Assembly (NCBI GenBank): GCA_023079485.1
Contig: CM041083.1
Location: forward strand, 173,655,480-173,719,479
Reading direction: 5' to 3'
Length of the DNA: 64,000 nucleotides
Source: Archilochus colubris
Taxonomy: Eukaryota > Chordata > Aves > Apodiformes > Trochilidae
The notes under the pieces were generated by a model. It had not been told where the DNA came from and searched no databases. It was given only the letters and a program-made list of their open reading frames with translations. A program made the translations under genes and the position numbers. Below, one piece after another: positions 46,501-58,334 of the stretch. Every line of letters starts with the position of its first letter. Position 1 is the first letter of the stretch.

Positions 46501-49500
46501 GGCTCATGGACTTCCTTGTGGAGCAGGTGGTGCCAGTGAAGAAACAGTGAAAGCATTTCCCCTCCATGAGTGGCATTTACAAGTGTATCAGTGAAGGGAA
46601 CCATGCTTGGCACTTGTGTTTCTTTGGCCTTTGAATATTCACTTATGACTTCTTGCTGTGAAACCACTCAGAGCACCCTGACAATTCTGATTGGTGTTGC
46701 ACACAAAATCTGCCTCTTAAATCCCCAGCATGACTGTTACAGAAGATAAGCAGCCTTGGGGGAGAATATTAATGTTGCATGCCCCAGGCTGAGCTAAGAT
46801 TACTTGGGGGAATTTAACCACGTTCTTCCCCCCCTTTTAACAGTGTTCATTTAGCACAGATTTTTACACCACACGAATATTGTCCACTACAGTTGTTACC
46901 ATGACTGGTGAAGTTTGTTATTCAAAACACTGTTCAACAGCTAACGTGTTTGATTCAGACACACCCAGAGGTGTTTCACCCATCCAAGTGCAACACAGGG
47001 ATTTTTTACTGTTTTTTATCAAATCAGAGATATTATTTTTTCCCTTTATATTGGTCTTTTTGTTGTTGTTTTGGGTTTTTTTATCTGTTTAATTCAGAAT
47101 TAACCCAGCCCATTTAGCCTAGTGTTTTTGCACAGTGCAGAAAACTCCTGTCTCTCCACAAATGGCTCCAGTTCAACAATTCTATGTCAATGATACATGT
47201 ATTTTTTTCCACAAGCTACCAAGGCCACGTTAATCACTAAACATGAAGACATTTCAACATTTGTCTTTATAACCACTCTTCCACAGAGGCAATGAGATCA
47301 CCCAGTTAAAGCACAGCATGTTTATAAATACGCTACCAAAGTCAAACGTGTGTCAAATGCTCAGTGAACAAACTGTTCAGCTCCTCCTTCAGTCACAACA
47401 ATCTCCCTTTCCTCTGGATAATCAGAGGGACATTCAGATGCACATGATATATTTAAAACCCTGGCAAAGCAAACAAAGCAAATGCAGAGCAGATGAGTAA
47501 ATGCAGCCTCTCCTCAGCAGAAAATGCAGGCAGAGGCAGTTGCCAGGGAATAACAAGAGCCTGGATGTCTCCCCTGGTAGTGGCGGGGAGTCTGAACGGT
47601 GACATCATTAGGACAAGAACTCCCACTGATCGTCACGGGAGACTGCGCTGTGGTGTTAAAAAAAAAAAAATAATAAATACATCACTTCAGTACAAGCTGA
47701 GAGCCTGGATTAAATTTTGATTTGCTATGGCTCTTCAAATGCAAAGTAACATCATGTCTTGGTTAAATAAGCTGCAGAGCTTATTTAAAGGCAGAGCTGC
47801 AATGCACCAGCATGACGATGCTTGATTTCACTGTCCCGCTAAATAAATCACACTTTCAGGGGCTTCACTGTTGATTTGTTAATTCTAGAGGGATGGAAAG
47901 ATGAATGCATTAACATTGCCTTATTAACAACTGAGTTTTGGGTTTTTTATCCAGCTGAATGAGAGAAATGTTCAATGCCTAAAATGCTGCTTATAGCAGC
48001 TACAGCTTGTCAGAAGTTTATGTGCTTATTTTCAAACCACAAACTAATGGCAAAGCCAGCATCCCCTCTCTCCCTCAAGTTTATTAAGAATTCAGTAAAT
48101 CCCACAAAGCCAGAGCATTCTGCCTTTTTGTCTCACAAAACCACTCGCTCATTTGCTTTGAGACAGAGCACAAAAAAGACCAGTTTTGACCCCAGCTTCA
48201 AGCATTAATATCTCAAAACACAAAGAGATGCAAAGCACCGAGCATTAAAACTAAAGCATTTCATTTCTCCCACTACTAAATATTTCACCAACAACTGTCC
48301 CTGTTTTAAGTGCTAACACAAACTCCTTAGTACTTTAGCAAACACACTTTGGATATTACACATTCTTATTTGCACAGGCTGGTCTGTCAGCCAAATCAGC
48401 CTGGACAAGAAATTTAGTGCAATAATAGTAGAATGGATATGCCAATTATTATTATTATTACTATTATTATTATTGTTGTTGCTGTTACTATATTATATTA
48501 TATAAGGCATATTGTTGGTTGGACTACAGTATCATCAACTGAAACCTTCATATAAAAAGGTGGCACATAGTTTGAAAGTTATGTTCAGGCAAATAAGAAC
48601 AATGCTGAATACAGCCAAGGTACAGGCCTGGTACAGCCGTGTACCAAGCAGAGCTGTACTGCAGCATCAGAAATACAGACATGATTTTCTAAGCAAAAGG
48701 AGAAGCTGAAAATGTATGTGTTGCCTGGCATAGTTATATGTTATAGTTATAAAACCATGAATCACATTAACAATATTAAAAAGAAAAAAAAAAAAGGAAA
48801 TTTTTCTTATATTACTAAAAAAATTTTGCTAGGAAAATCAAGACTGATTTGAAGACTACACTCCCCTCTCCTCCCACTTAGGGAAATTAAGGCAACATCC
48901 AAACTGTCCATCTTTTTTCTAATACTTTATTAATATCATTGCACTGGGCATCTGCCTTTATGAAATGAACACTTCAGCATGCTTCCTTAACACAAAAATA
49001 ATTTGTCTGTTAAAGGAGAAATGACCTCCCACAGAGCTTAGTTAAAAATGGTAAAGCATTTCAAATGTGATTAATGCTTAAATATCACTGTGTTCAAACT
49101 ACAGAGATTTTTTTTGAGGTTTCCTTTTTTTTAAAATTGATTCAGAAGACCAAGAGAGAACACAAAGCTACATCGGGGAAAAGGCTATCAACAATGATGC
49201 ACCTTGCACTGATAGAATTAAGTATTTGGAACCTTAGTAATCCTGTCCCTCTTCTGAGAGGATCTTCAGAATTCTGTCAGAAAAAAAGGAAGACCTTTTT
49301 CCCCAGAAAACAAAAACTGCCACTATTCCTGGGGGATTCTGCAGAAAGAAGGTTCTTGTCTTAAGGAGACACTGTAAGAGAAGGAACTGAGAGCCTTCTG
49401 GGACACATGGCAACTGGGAGCAGGATGTTTTTCTGAACAGTCCTCCTGGACTGCTGCCCATTTCTTGAGCAGGTCTGAGGAGTGCCTGTAGAAATCAGCA

Positions 49501-52500
49501 GGTTACTCTGAATTACTCACATGGCAGAAACTCAAGCAGCAGCTTCTCTTGCAGAGGCATCTGGGCTAGAGATGAGTGTCCCTGGGTGCAGGGCAGGGAG
49601 CTATGAGAACACTTACAAGAGAGTGCTGGACATTGTTGTACTACCTCCATCTACAATTGTGTAACAGCTCAGACTCTTACTGATCACTTTTTCCTGCTAT
49701 TGGAAGGAAGGTGTATTGTCTACATGGCCCAAAAGCCACTGGTGTAACAAAGAAAAAGAAAAAAAAAAAAAAATGCAGTGAAATGGCATTAAACATTTCC
49801 CTTTGCAAAGGAGAATTTGCTGTGCTACAACAGAATGCAGTAAGATAAATCTGGGAGCTTGCTCAGAAGCAGCAGCAACGTGGAAGGGAGTGAGTAACCA
49901 TCCAATCTATCACCCCCACACAGAGGATTTCATCTTTCCCTCACTGAGCTGAGGTGAAGAGTTAAACTAGAGAAACCCACTTAACCAGCTACAGCCCTGT
50001 TCCATGTTACAAGTTTTGACACAGTACTTTCTGGACATGCTTTCTGCAGTTAAAGAGGCTCCTGGGATTAATGCATAATTTCTTTTAAAGATAAACATCC
50101 TTTCAACGTTTATTTCTTTGGAAAAATTCCTCTAAGTTTTATGTCTGGAAGCTGAGCTGACAGAATGGGAAATCATGTATAATACAGTGTAAGTAAAACC
50201 TTGCTGTAAGGATACAGCAACTCTACCACTGAACCAACTCTATCACACAGAAGATCAGACAGTGTGGGTTGTCAGGCTGTGCATTACATGTGGTAACTCC
50301 AGTAAAACCAGCGAGCATGGCACTCGATGAGAACACACTCTGTTCATACACACTCCCTCCCAAGTGCTGCTCACACGAATGCTTAAGTTTCATGTTTACT
50401 TGCTCAAAAATAATAATAAAATCACTGTATTTAATCACTACACATTCCCTTGTGTCTTCTTTTGTAATCGTTCCTCTTGCTCTGAGGTCTCTATTTAGCT
50501 GAGTAATCTGATTGTGCTCTAATTAGCAACTGTGGTTTACAACTCTATAGAGTGAACTCATCTGTCAACCTGTATGAGCAGTAAGTCACTGCTTTTGCTA
50601 TCACAGAGTGAAACTTTAAATGATGCAAGCGTAGAAAATGAGGAGCTGTTACAGAGATAAACATTCAAGTCATATGCCAAGTTTTTTAAAAGAAACAACA
50701 ACAACAAAAATACTACCAAAATCATCTTGTTTCATAAATTCCAAAATAAAATCAGGCTACCTTTTGCATGACCTGAAGTAAAAGCTAAAGGGGTCTCCAT
50801 GAAAAGCACTATTATTAGTAGTAGGGAAGGTAATTCTGCATATTACAACACTCATCTCTTATGAGTTTATACCACAGTAAAAGCAAAATGAAAGCTCTGC
50901 CTATGCAAAGGGACAGTGCATTAGACACTGCTCTGCCCCACAGAAGGCTGCAAATCTTTCTGTATAAGAAAATGAAACTAAGCAAAGCATAGAATAGACC
51001 TAAGAGAAAATACAAATGAACACTCTGAAGGCAGATTTCCAAAGCACCTGTGTTGTAACTCAGCTTTAGAGTGCTAACAACTGGAAGACTCCTTAGGATT
51101 CATATATTTTAAACTTGGAAATCAACAGGATATCACATATAATCCTAGTACCTGAACACATACTCCTATCTGCATTTGAGGTGACCTCAAAACCTGTACT
51201 TTAAAATTGATTTATAAAGAAAACAATGGTTTCAGCAAAAGTAATACTGTAAAGCTACTACCTGTTTATAGAATCAAATTAAGTGATGATGCAACTACTG
51301 CAGACTCAAGTGTCTTTGTGGATTCTAGATTAGTTTTTGCTTGATGTTCTATCTGGCAATTAGTGGTAAATCATTGGTGAGGTTTTTAATCTGCTAACAT
51401 TCAGATAAGGGCAGGCAGCCAGCACCATACTCAGGGAAATTTTCCATCTGCCTGAGCTTTGCAGTATTATTATGAACAGTGTTATTTCAACTGTGAAAAA
51501 AGTGGGAACAAAAAAAAAAACCAAAAAACCCAACCAGAACAACACACTTTTATTGTTCAGATTTCAATGGCTCATTCATCTGGTAAAAATCAGTTAAATT
51601 GTTTTGCTTTTCTTATGTCCAAATCTAAAAGAAATAATTAAAAAAAAAACCCAAACAAAACCTGACACTCTTCCTTGACCTGGTTATCTTTTCAAGCCTT
51701 CTATTCATCCAGATCCAAGTAAGCCACATCCCTGAGAACAAGATTAGGAATGAAGATTTTAGTGTGCTGCCTCAGAGGGCTAATTCCACCACACTACCAA
51801 TAACTAAGAATGCACAGGAAGAGATGATGAACATGAAAGATAAAACAAAGGTTTACCTTTCCCTTGAATTACAAAGCTCAGCTTGCAAGGGTTCCTCTGT
51901 GTCCTAGGAGCTTAGGCTTCAGTATAGCAAGCAGAAGTTCAATTATATTCAAACTTAGCCTTTCATGAAGAAACTCTCATCCATAAGTTTCAAAGGTCTT
52001 TAGAAAGAAAATTGGTTTTAAGAGTCCTCTTTTCACATGTAAGGTTGTCCTGCCAGAGATCAGGCACTGACCTTACACAGAATGACAGCTGCTATACAAG
52101 CTGCCTGACTTCCAATGATTTCAGAACACAGTTCACCAGGGCACACTGGCTTGTGTGAAACACCAGGTAGATATATTGTTTATGAGAAGGAAAAAGACTG
52201 ACAAATATCCATGCAGATCAAGCAAACTGCCATAAATGGGCTGTATACAGAAAAGTATTTTATTTACGCTGTGTTTATTTCTCCTCATCCTATCCCTTCC
52301 TGCACACAGAGTAAATGTATACATCTATATTATTAAAATATGAGAGCACATCAGACTGAAGAAAAGATGTGTCATTTATCTCCCAGTGTGTTTTAGCATC
52401 CCCTCAGCTGGTAAGTAGCAAAAAACCCAAAATGTAACACATATGCCAGCTTTTCATGTCAAGCAAGTGTTCAGTAAAGTGAAGCAACCTACAAAACAGA

Positions 52501-55500
52501 GGAACAAGGACTGTGCCAGTTAAATGCCTAGTGCTTCAATAAGAACACACTTTTGAGGCCTCCACTTGCCTAGCAAGGCTGACAGGTTGGTTTTGGGTTT
52601 GTTTTGTTGTTTTTTCCCAGAATGACTGAATACTGTCTTTGCTGGGAATTTTACTAAAACAAAACACCAAAAGCACCAGAACACCAAAAGCAAACAAACA
52701 AACAAAAACCCAACTCCAACAAAACCACCAAAACCCCCCCAAAAACCAAAATTAAGCTTAAAATATTAAAAAAAGAAAAAAAAAGTGTTGACTCAAAGGT
52801 CTGAGAGTCTCTTCATGAGAAATGATTGCTTGTCCCTGTCCAGCTCCTCAACACAACTCTGAGTACAAAGACAGCCCACAGGAGGAAAAGGGCAACAAAA
52901 CACAAATTAAAGGCCACACAATTAAAATCTGCCCATCAAGATTGGCAGCTCCCCAGGAAACCTCCCATACTACCCCAAGCCAGTCGTTTGTTTTCATACT
53001 GAAGGTGTGAGTCAGCCAGCAATGTGCCATTTCAGCCCCATGTCTGGCTGGTGCTCCCACATTAGTCTAAGTGCTCCACAGCTATCCTGCTCTCTCCACC
53101 TTCATTAAGCTTCACCAGCAATCACAGCAATAAACCTTGGGGATCTAGCAGGGCAAATAAGGCAAGACATTTTCTGTGACAGCAACAAGACAACCACAAG
53201 CCACGTGGCATTTGTGCCTGAGCCCCATTTTAAGGATGTTTAGGCACCAGCCTGGATACAGCTGCTGTTGCCTGCTCAGAGCACTTTATGGTTTGAAACC
53301 ATACAAACCACACAAAACCTAAACTACCAATCTGCATTTTGCATTTTCATGACCTTCAACCACCTGTATATTCTGACTACATCAGAGAGGCCTCTGCATT
53401 TCCTTTTTCAGTGACCTGTCCTCCGTCAGCCAGCCAGTGGTTAACATTAAGTGAAGTCTATTTTCTATTCTAACCAGTATTATATTTCTGCATATTCATC
53501 TTATCTACCAGAGGACTTACACATTAATATTTGTTCCATATATAACTAAGAAAAGATTATATGAAGTATGAGTATTTTCAGAAGTCAGTTCAATTAGAAC
53601 TCGTAACATCCATTAAGCTTGAAAAGACACTAACAAGTTAGTCAAGGAGCAAATGTTCCTAGCCTGGATTTAAAAGCTCTGTAGCACGTTAGACACCTAA
53701 ATGAACAGTTCTACAGTTTATAGAAATGTTAATCAGATACAGAATTCAAAGGTTCTGCTCTGCATTTTAAGCACTTTATAGTTCAGAGCTTGCATTCTTA
53801 GGTAGTTGCAACTTACACATTCCTTCATTAGACCAGAGCACCAAGATCCAGGGCAGAAATAAACATGTGAAAGAAACAACTAAGAAACACCCTGCATGTG
53901 AAGATTTGGGAAAAAAAATAAAATTCCCATCTCATTTCTGCAGAAATCAAGCAATCATGAGATGTTGTTTCCATGCTGCTGCCCAGGGGACAACTGCAGC
54001 TTTTCAAAACAAGGGCCCCAAGTCCATGTCACTCTTTAGGCTTGGCTTTTCTGGGGAAACACACAAAGAGAGGAAATCAGTTTGTTCTCTCAGACCACAT
54101 TCCAGTTTACAGCCAACCTATATACTAGCCACATCTAATTTAGCCAAGTTTTTCTCTGGGAACCTATAACCACAGACAGTCACTGATACAAAAACATATT
54201 CTCCAAAGAAAAGCACAGCCAAAGTTACAGTGTTTATGGAAATGACTTAACACAGCATCTCCTTTGACATGCACTTCTCCACACAGCTATCTGCAGCCAC
54301 AACTCCAGATTTATTGCCCCATCTCTGAAGAAAAAAACCCCTACCCTGTTGATAGCATTGGTCCTTCATGTGTGTCTGACCTTCAAGCACAGAAGCTTTC
54401 TCTTGCAGCCTCCTCCAGCTCAACTAAGTTCCACTGTGTTATACAAGGTTCAAAATTTAATCCATACTGTTTCCTAGATAGAACCAGTCTAAACAACAAC
54501 CCAGTCCTTGTATGAACTCTGCAGAAGTTGGACAGAGGATGAGTTACCTGTTTTACCTTCTCTCTCAAATTTGCAGGTCACTCCCTTGACCTTCTTATAC
54601 AGTCATGCAGCAAGCCAATAAAGGAGATCTACACATAACATTCATAAAAGATAATAAAAGCATTTTCCTAGTTCAGTACAATCATAATTCAGCTTCCTCT
54701 GTGCAGCTGTGTGTCTCTAGTGTGACTGATTTAAAGCTGGGAAAATATAAAAGCAGAACTTGCTGCTTCTACTTGTTTGATAAAATCTAAATCAAGTGAT
54801 GCACCAGTACAGTTCCTCAGCAATTAATCTCCTCAATGTTTAAAGCTAAACCAAAACAGATTGTTATATTTGTTTCACTCAGCTTCTCTCCAGACAAACT
54901 GCATCTTTGCACATTGCTGGAACTTTGTTTGAAAGACCACAAGAGGATTAAACTGAATTAAGGTGAATAAATTTCTCAAGGTAGAAGTTCTTGTAGTCCT
55001 GCAGCCAGGGGAAACTTGATGGCAAAACTCAAATTAATTTTTAATTTTGACCACAAGAAACAGAAAATTCTTAGCTCAAAACTAACTTGAAGAAATGTTA
55101 TGCCTTTATTCTTGAATTAATTGTGAGTTTAAGGTGATGAGATTTGCAGAAAAAACAAGCTGTACACACCACATCAGTTAAGCACAGAACATCTGGATAT
55201 AAAATGTTAGTTTTCAAAAGTAGATAGAAGGTAAGGAAACAACACAGGAAAAAGACTAAGAATAAAACCCAGCAATGGTTTCCAGGTTATATTAGTTCTA
55301 TAAATACCTGATCTTTATACCCTAAACTTCCCCCTTCCTCATCCCAGATACTGATGAACAGGAGGGAAACACAGAAACAAAACACCACAGCTCCTCCTTA
55401 ATGTGTCCCTTCTAAATATATTAAAGACAGTTTCTTGAGAAAGCCACAGACCCTGCATGGAGACAGAGGGAAAAGAGTGGTGGCTGATGCTACCACCACA

Positions 55501-57883
55501 CCTCTCCTGCAGCTTTCAGCCCTGAAAAGGTGTCAGTTGTGGCAGGCAGGTCTCTCTGCTGACTGCCTGGCTGTTTGCTCATGTATTTTCCAAAGCTCTT
55601 ATGGGGGAATCTTCCATTTAGCTTGCAGTCTTCCCTGGTCATCCATATCCTTTTCTTTCTCCCTGTACAGCTCCCCTTAATTTGTCCCTTTTATACTACC
55701 ATCACAAAGTTCATGGGATATGCCCCTCGAATGTGGAGTGCCTAAGACTTCCCCAGTTCTGTTCAATCACTTGATCACAGATACTGCATCTGTTCAAGTG
55801 TCCAGGACACCATGTAAAGCACAGCCTTCCTACACAGTGCCTCTGCCACCTCAAATAGGGCTGTTCAAGCCTACAGAAACATTTGAATGCCTTTTAAACA
55901 TTTGATGCTGCTCCAAGATCTATCCAAGCCCCAAGAGAACACTTACCACAAAGAGAGCATCATTAGCAGCACTAATTTGTACAAAGTTTCCTAGCAAATT
56001 TCATATTCAATTTTAATTAAATTTTATCTGTATTTGTCCTCTGCTGCTATGATAAATAAAGGCACTGATATGAGAACAACTGAAAAAATGGAGAAATTTT
56101 TAAAAATGACATTGCAACCAAGCTGTAATGTCTATTCTTTCCTTTTCTTGCAATCTCCCTGGCATAGCAATGATGTGATCTCTCTTTGAGCAGGAATACA
56201 TGTCTTAGGAACTCAGCTGTAAAAACATACATGTGTAACAAAAATTAGCATATTCAATTTATTAGCCTTCAATACTCACCCAAAGTGTTTGTTGCAAAGT
56301 TCTTTTCAAGTCCATCTTCTGTTAATTCTCTGTTATTCACCATACATCCTGCATTGTTGATCTGTAAGACAACTCCTGTAAACAAATATAATCTACACAA
56401 ATATAGACAAAGTAGTTCATGATTACTTTTCTGTTTTCTGACACTGCAACAAAAAGCTACAAACTGTTTCAATGCACCATGCCATTCACCTCTCAGCCAC
56501 TGATCACAAAGGTTTTTCACAAAAGAAAGGTTCTCTAGAGAAATAAGTCACTTAAACTAAGAGCCAATGTTCCTCAGTGCCTTCCTTCATATTTTAAAAC
56601 AATTTCCTCACAGAAAATAATATGCTAGCTGTAGAGCAGCTATTAGAAAATACATATGCAGTGTAGTTTATAGGTCTACTCTGAGATACACACTGATCCC
56701 ACACTGCCTGTGATATGTGGTGATGTATTCTGCTAGAGATTTCTGTATCAGGGAAAATTCACCAAGGGAAGCTGTCTGACACACAGCCTGTGTCCACAGG
56801 CACCCCCACCACCTTCAGCAAATTAAATTAATTAGCTCCAAACTTGGCAGCAGTTTAGCCAGGTCAGCAGGTTAGCCCTGAGAAGAGCAGAGCTAACCAG
56901 CAGAGGTTCATATTATTGACTTTGTAACCTGGTTGTATGGAGCACAGCTTTTCTCTGCCTGGCAACCCTGCAGAGATATCCCACCTGACTGGCCTGGTGC
57001 TGAAGCAGCAGAGTACCACACACCACAGATGGGAAGGCAAACCTCATGAATATTAAGCAGCTTCCTGTGTGTAGCCAGCATATTCTCAGACACACTCCTT
57101 TCTCTTCCTTACCTTCTAAAGGAAGCTGAAGGTTTTCTTTCCTACATCAAAAAGAGATCTGCCCCTACATACCTCTTTGCTCTTTCACTGCCACTCCTCA
57201 AAACTTGTTTTCCAATTGTTACCAAAATTCCCTCATCCAGTAAGCACCAAAACAGCTGCTCCAGGTGCCTCACTTTGACTACACCCCTTGGAGCAGACTT
57301 CCACTGCTAAATGAAGAGGAGAGGATACTGAGCCCTTTACCATCCTTGCTGCTTAACTGTTAGCTCACTCCCTGGCTTGGTTTTAGACTGCTCTAACCAG
57401 ACTCTCTATAAAAGTGTAATCTTTACATGGGATTAGCTCAAAGCAAGTGTAATCTGCCTGTGGGAGGAGGCATCAGTCCCTGCCATACTCTTGTAGCAGA
57501 ATATGCAGAGCCTGATATGCTATCTAAAGGCCACTATGTTTGCACAGTGAGAACCTCAAAAGATGCAGATGAAAAAATACTGCATTTCTCTATTTTATTT
57601 TACATCCCGTTTGCATATGTCAACTGAGAGTAGATAAGGGAAAACAGACCATGGAGTCTACTTCAGAAACATCTAGACAAAATTAAGCAGAGAACTACAG
57701 GTCAAATTGTAAAATCTAGACTACCCACTGGACAAGTTCAGAGGCTACACACTCCAAAGAAAGACACATGATTTAAGTATGCAGACTTACCAACACATGT
57801 AATTTATGTTCAGCTTTGAATTTTTCAGCAAACTTCCAGATTTCCTTGGGATTAGATATATCCAAAATATGCAAGAAGATATT
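40397..57883 (-). CDS. DHRS12: DHRS12, dehydrogenase/reductase SDR family member 12 (3' seven coding exons; N-terminus off the right edge)
   Basis: DHRS12 (SDR40C1) is a short-chain dehydrogenase/reductase thought to use NAD(P)(H); its substrate is not well established. Seven - strand exons join in frame: 57883-57791, 56361-56280, 46221-46160, 45401-45297, 44757-44667, 43303-43166 and 40524-40397, totalling 699 nt (232 residues plus TAG). SDR marks are visible in order: the NNAG motif (INNAGCMVNNRELTEDGLEK), the catalytic-Ser segment ITVSSGG, the YxxxK active site as YAQNK, and the post-catalytic HPGWADTP. The cofactor loop TGxxxGxG and about 90 N-terminal residues are not in the window. The C-terminus ends KFKPTSPGT, a few residues longer than I recall for mammals. 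All exons are open with consensus splice sites, so it looks functional. Confidence 0.94.
40574..40631 (+). mobile_element. CR1 LINE extreme 3' remnant
   Basis: About 58 nt match the CR1 end, with GTTGGAATCAATGGTCTC, a GGGTCCCTTCCAAGTT block and a degraded ATGATTCTA tail. Only the terminal segment was inserted or has survived. Confidence 0.7.
42541..42566. repeat. Tandem 13-nt duplication
   Basis: GCTATTACCCTGA occurs twice in tandem and is followed by a partial third copy, GCT. It is a simple local duplication. Confidence 0.8.
43166..43303 (-). CDS. DHRS12: DHRS12 exon, C-terminal substrate-loop region
   Basis: The acceptor is TTCTTTATAG and the donor GTAAGG (43160-43165). After the split Ala codon it reads VRSAMPDFYEKMKNSLRTEA, then QGADTVVWLAVSSEATKLPS and GLFFQ. 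The EAQGADT..WLA segment is typical of this SDR subgroup. Confidence 0.95.
43304..44666 (-). other. DHRS12: DHRS12 intron with A-run
   Basis: This 1.36-kb intron has an A-run followed by a C-run at about 43356-43380 on the + strand, which is T-rich and G-rich on the gene's strand. No other feature is seen. Confidence 0.8.
44667..44757 (-). CDS. DHRS12: DHRS12 exon with HPGWADTP
   Basis: The acceptor is CTCTATCCTAG and the donor GTAACA (44661-44666). It reads RQQVVLTEQWAKAHRNIHFS, then VMHPGWADTP plus one base. The MHPGW.DTP segment is the PG motif that shapes the nicotinamide site in SDRs. Confidence 0.95.
44758..45296 (-). other. DHRS12: DHRS12 intron, 539 nt
   Basis: GT-AG intron whose donor is the weak GTACAG after the catalytic-Lys exon. 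Nothing else is seen. Confidence 0.8.
45297..45401 (-). CDS. DHRS12: DHRS12 exon with catalytic Ser and YxxxK
   Basis: The acceptor is TGATTACAG and the donor GTACAG (45291-45296), which departs from GTRAGT. Thirty-five codons begin ITVSSGGMLVQKLNISDLQS and end DGTMVYAQNK. They contain the Ser of the SDR triad (VSSGG) and the Tyr-x-x-x-Lys pair; the exon ends exactly after the catalytic Lys. Confidence 0.96.
45402..46159 (-). other. DHRS12: DHRS12 intron, 758 nt, with short tandem repeat
   Basis: A short tandem repeat of AATGAATGAAAAGCA type lies at about 45425-45455. Nothing else is recognised. Confidence 0.8.
46160..46221 (-). CDS. DHRS12: DHRS12 exon (62 nt)
   Basis: The acceptor is GTCTTGTAG and the donor GTGAGT (46154-46159). 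It completes Gly and reads TYILTTALLPLLEKEADARV, helix 5 of the SDR fold leading to the catalytic-Ser strand. It is separated from the upstream exon by a 10-kb intron. Confidence 0.94.
48445..48505. repeat. (ATT)n / (GTT)n trinucleotide tract
   Basis: ATT repeats interrupted by one ACT run into GTT units and then TATTA-rich sequence. It is imperfect simple sequence. Confidence 0.85.
52590..52785. repeat. Low-complexity T/G then A/C-rich stretch
   Basis: GGTTTTG-type simple sequence passes into ACAAAC/ACCAAAA-rich sequence with a C-run near 52734-52740. Open frames here (phenylalanine- and tryptophan-rich) are artefacts. Confidence 0.7.
56280..56361 (-). CDS. DHRS12: DHRS12 exon with NNAG motif
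   Basis: The acceptor is GTTGTCTTACAG and the donor GTGAGT (56274-56279). It encodes INNAGCMVNNRELTEDGLEK and then NFATNTL plus one base of Gly. NNAG is the structural motif of beta strand 4 in classical SDRs. The Asn that follows in ATNTLG corresponds to the helix-4 Asn region. Confidence 0.96.
56362..57790 (-). other. DHRS12: DHRS12 intron, 1.4 kb
   Basis: GT-AG intron between the NIFLHIL exon and the NNAG exon. I see no repeat or gene in it. Confidence 0.8.
57791..57883 (-). CDS. DHRS12: DHRS12 exon, segment before NNAG motif
   Basis: On the - strand the acceptor is TTTTCCCCTTTAG and the donor GTAAGT (57785-57790). The exon is 31 codons in phase 0: NIFLHILDISNPKEIWKFAE, then KFKAEHKLHVL. 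The D-I/L-S is the Asp region following beta strand 3 of the SDR Rossmann fold. The exon ends just before INNAG. Confidence 0.94.
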
Positions 57884-58102
57884 CTAAAGGGGAAAAAAAA
57901 AAAAAAGAAAGCTATGATCCATATCTAGAGAGCATAGACACTGTTCACTACTAAGGTCTGTCCAGGTGAAAAGGTATTTAAGTAGTATGGAGAAAATATT
58001 CTCTCCAGAACACAACCAAAATACTTATGGTTAATAAAGACCACTGGGAAATATAATTCTAGGCTTTAAAACATGTTAGTCACTTGATTTAGTGACTTCT
58101 GT

Positions 58103-58147
58103 TATATATATATAGATATATATATTATATATATCTATATATATATA
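58103..58147. repeat. Perfect AT palindrome, 22-bp arms around one central T
   Basis: Base-by-base pairing about position 58125 is complete from 58103 to 58147. The G at 58115 pairs with the C at 58135 and all other pairs are A-T. This could form a hairpin or cruciform. It lies about 220 nt upstream of the acceptor of a DHRS12 exon. Confidence 0.9.
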
Positions 58148-58334
58148 TACAGACACAAACTGCTGTAGTTTATTAATCCTAATTTATTAAAAGAGAACCC
58201 TACTTAGATAAATGTAGGTGACAGGCAGTCAAGCATAGCAGAGAACCAGAAAAATATTGCAAGGCTCTATTTAAACAATTCTTACAGCAGCTTCCTCTTT
58301 AGCTGAAAGCTGCTTCCCAAAGCAATGCTCAAGG

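Larger units (their letters stand above)
46222..56279 (-). other. DHRS12: DHRS12 10-kb intron
   Basis: This is the largest intron in the window. It contains a trinucleotide tract (48445-48505), A-runs near 47658-47670, 48780-48796 and 49758-49773, and a CAAA/ACC-rich low-complexity stretch (about 52590-52785). I find no CR1 copy and no exon in it. Confidence 0.8.
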
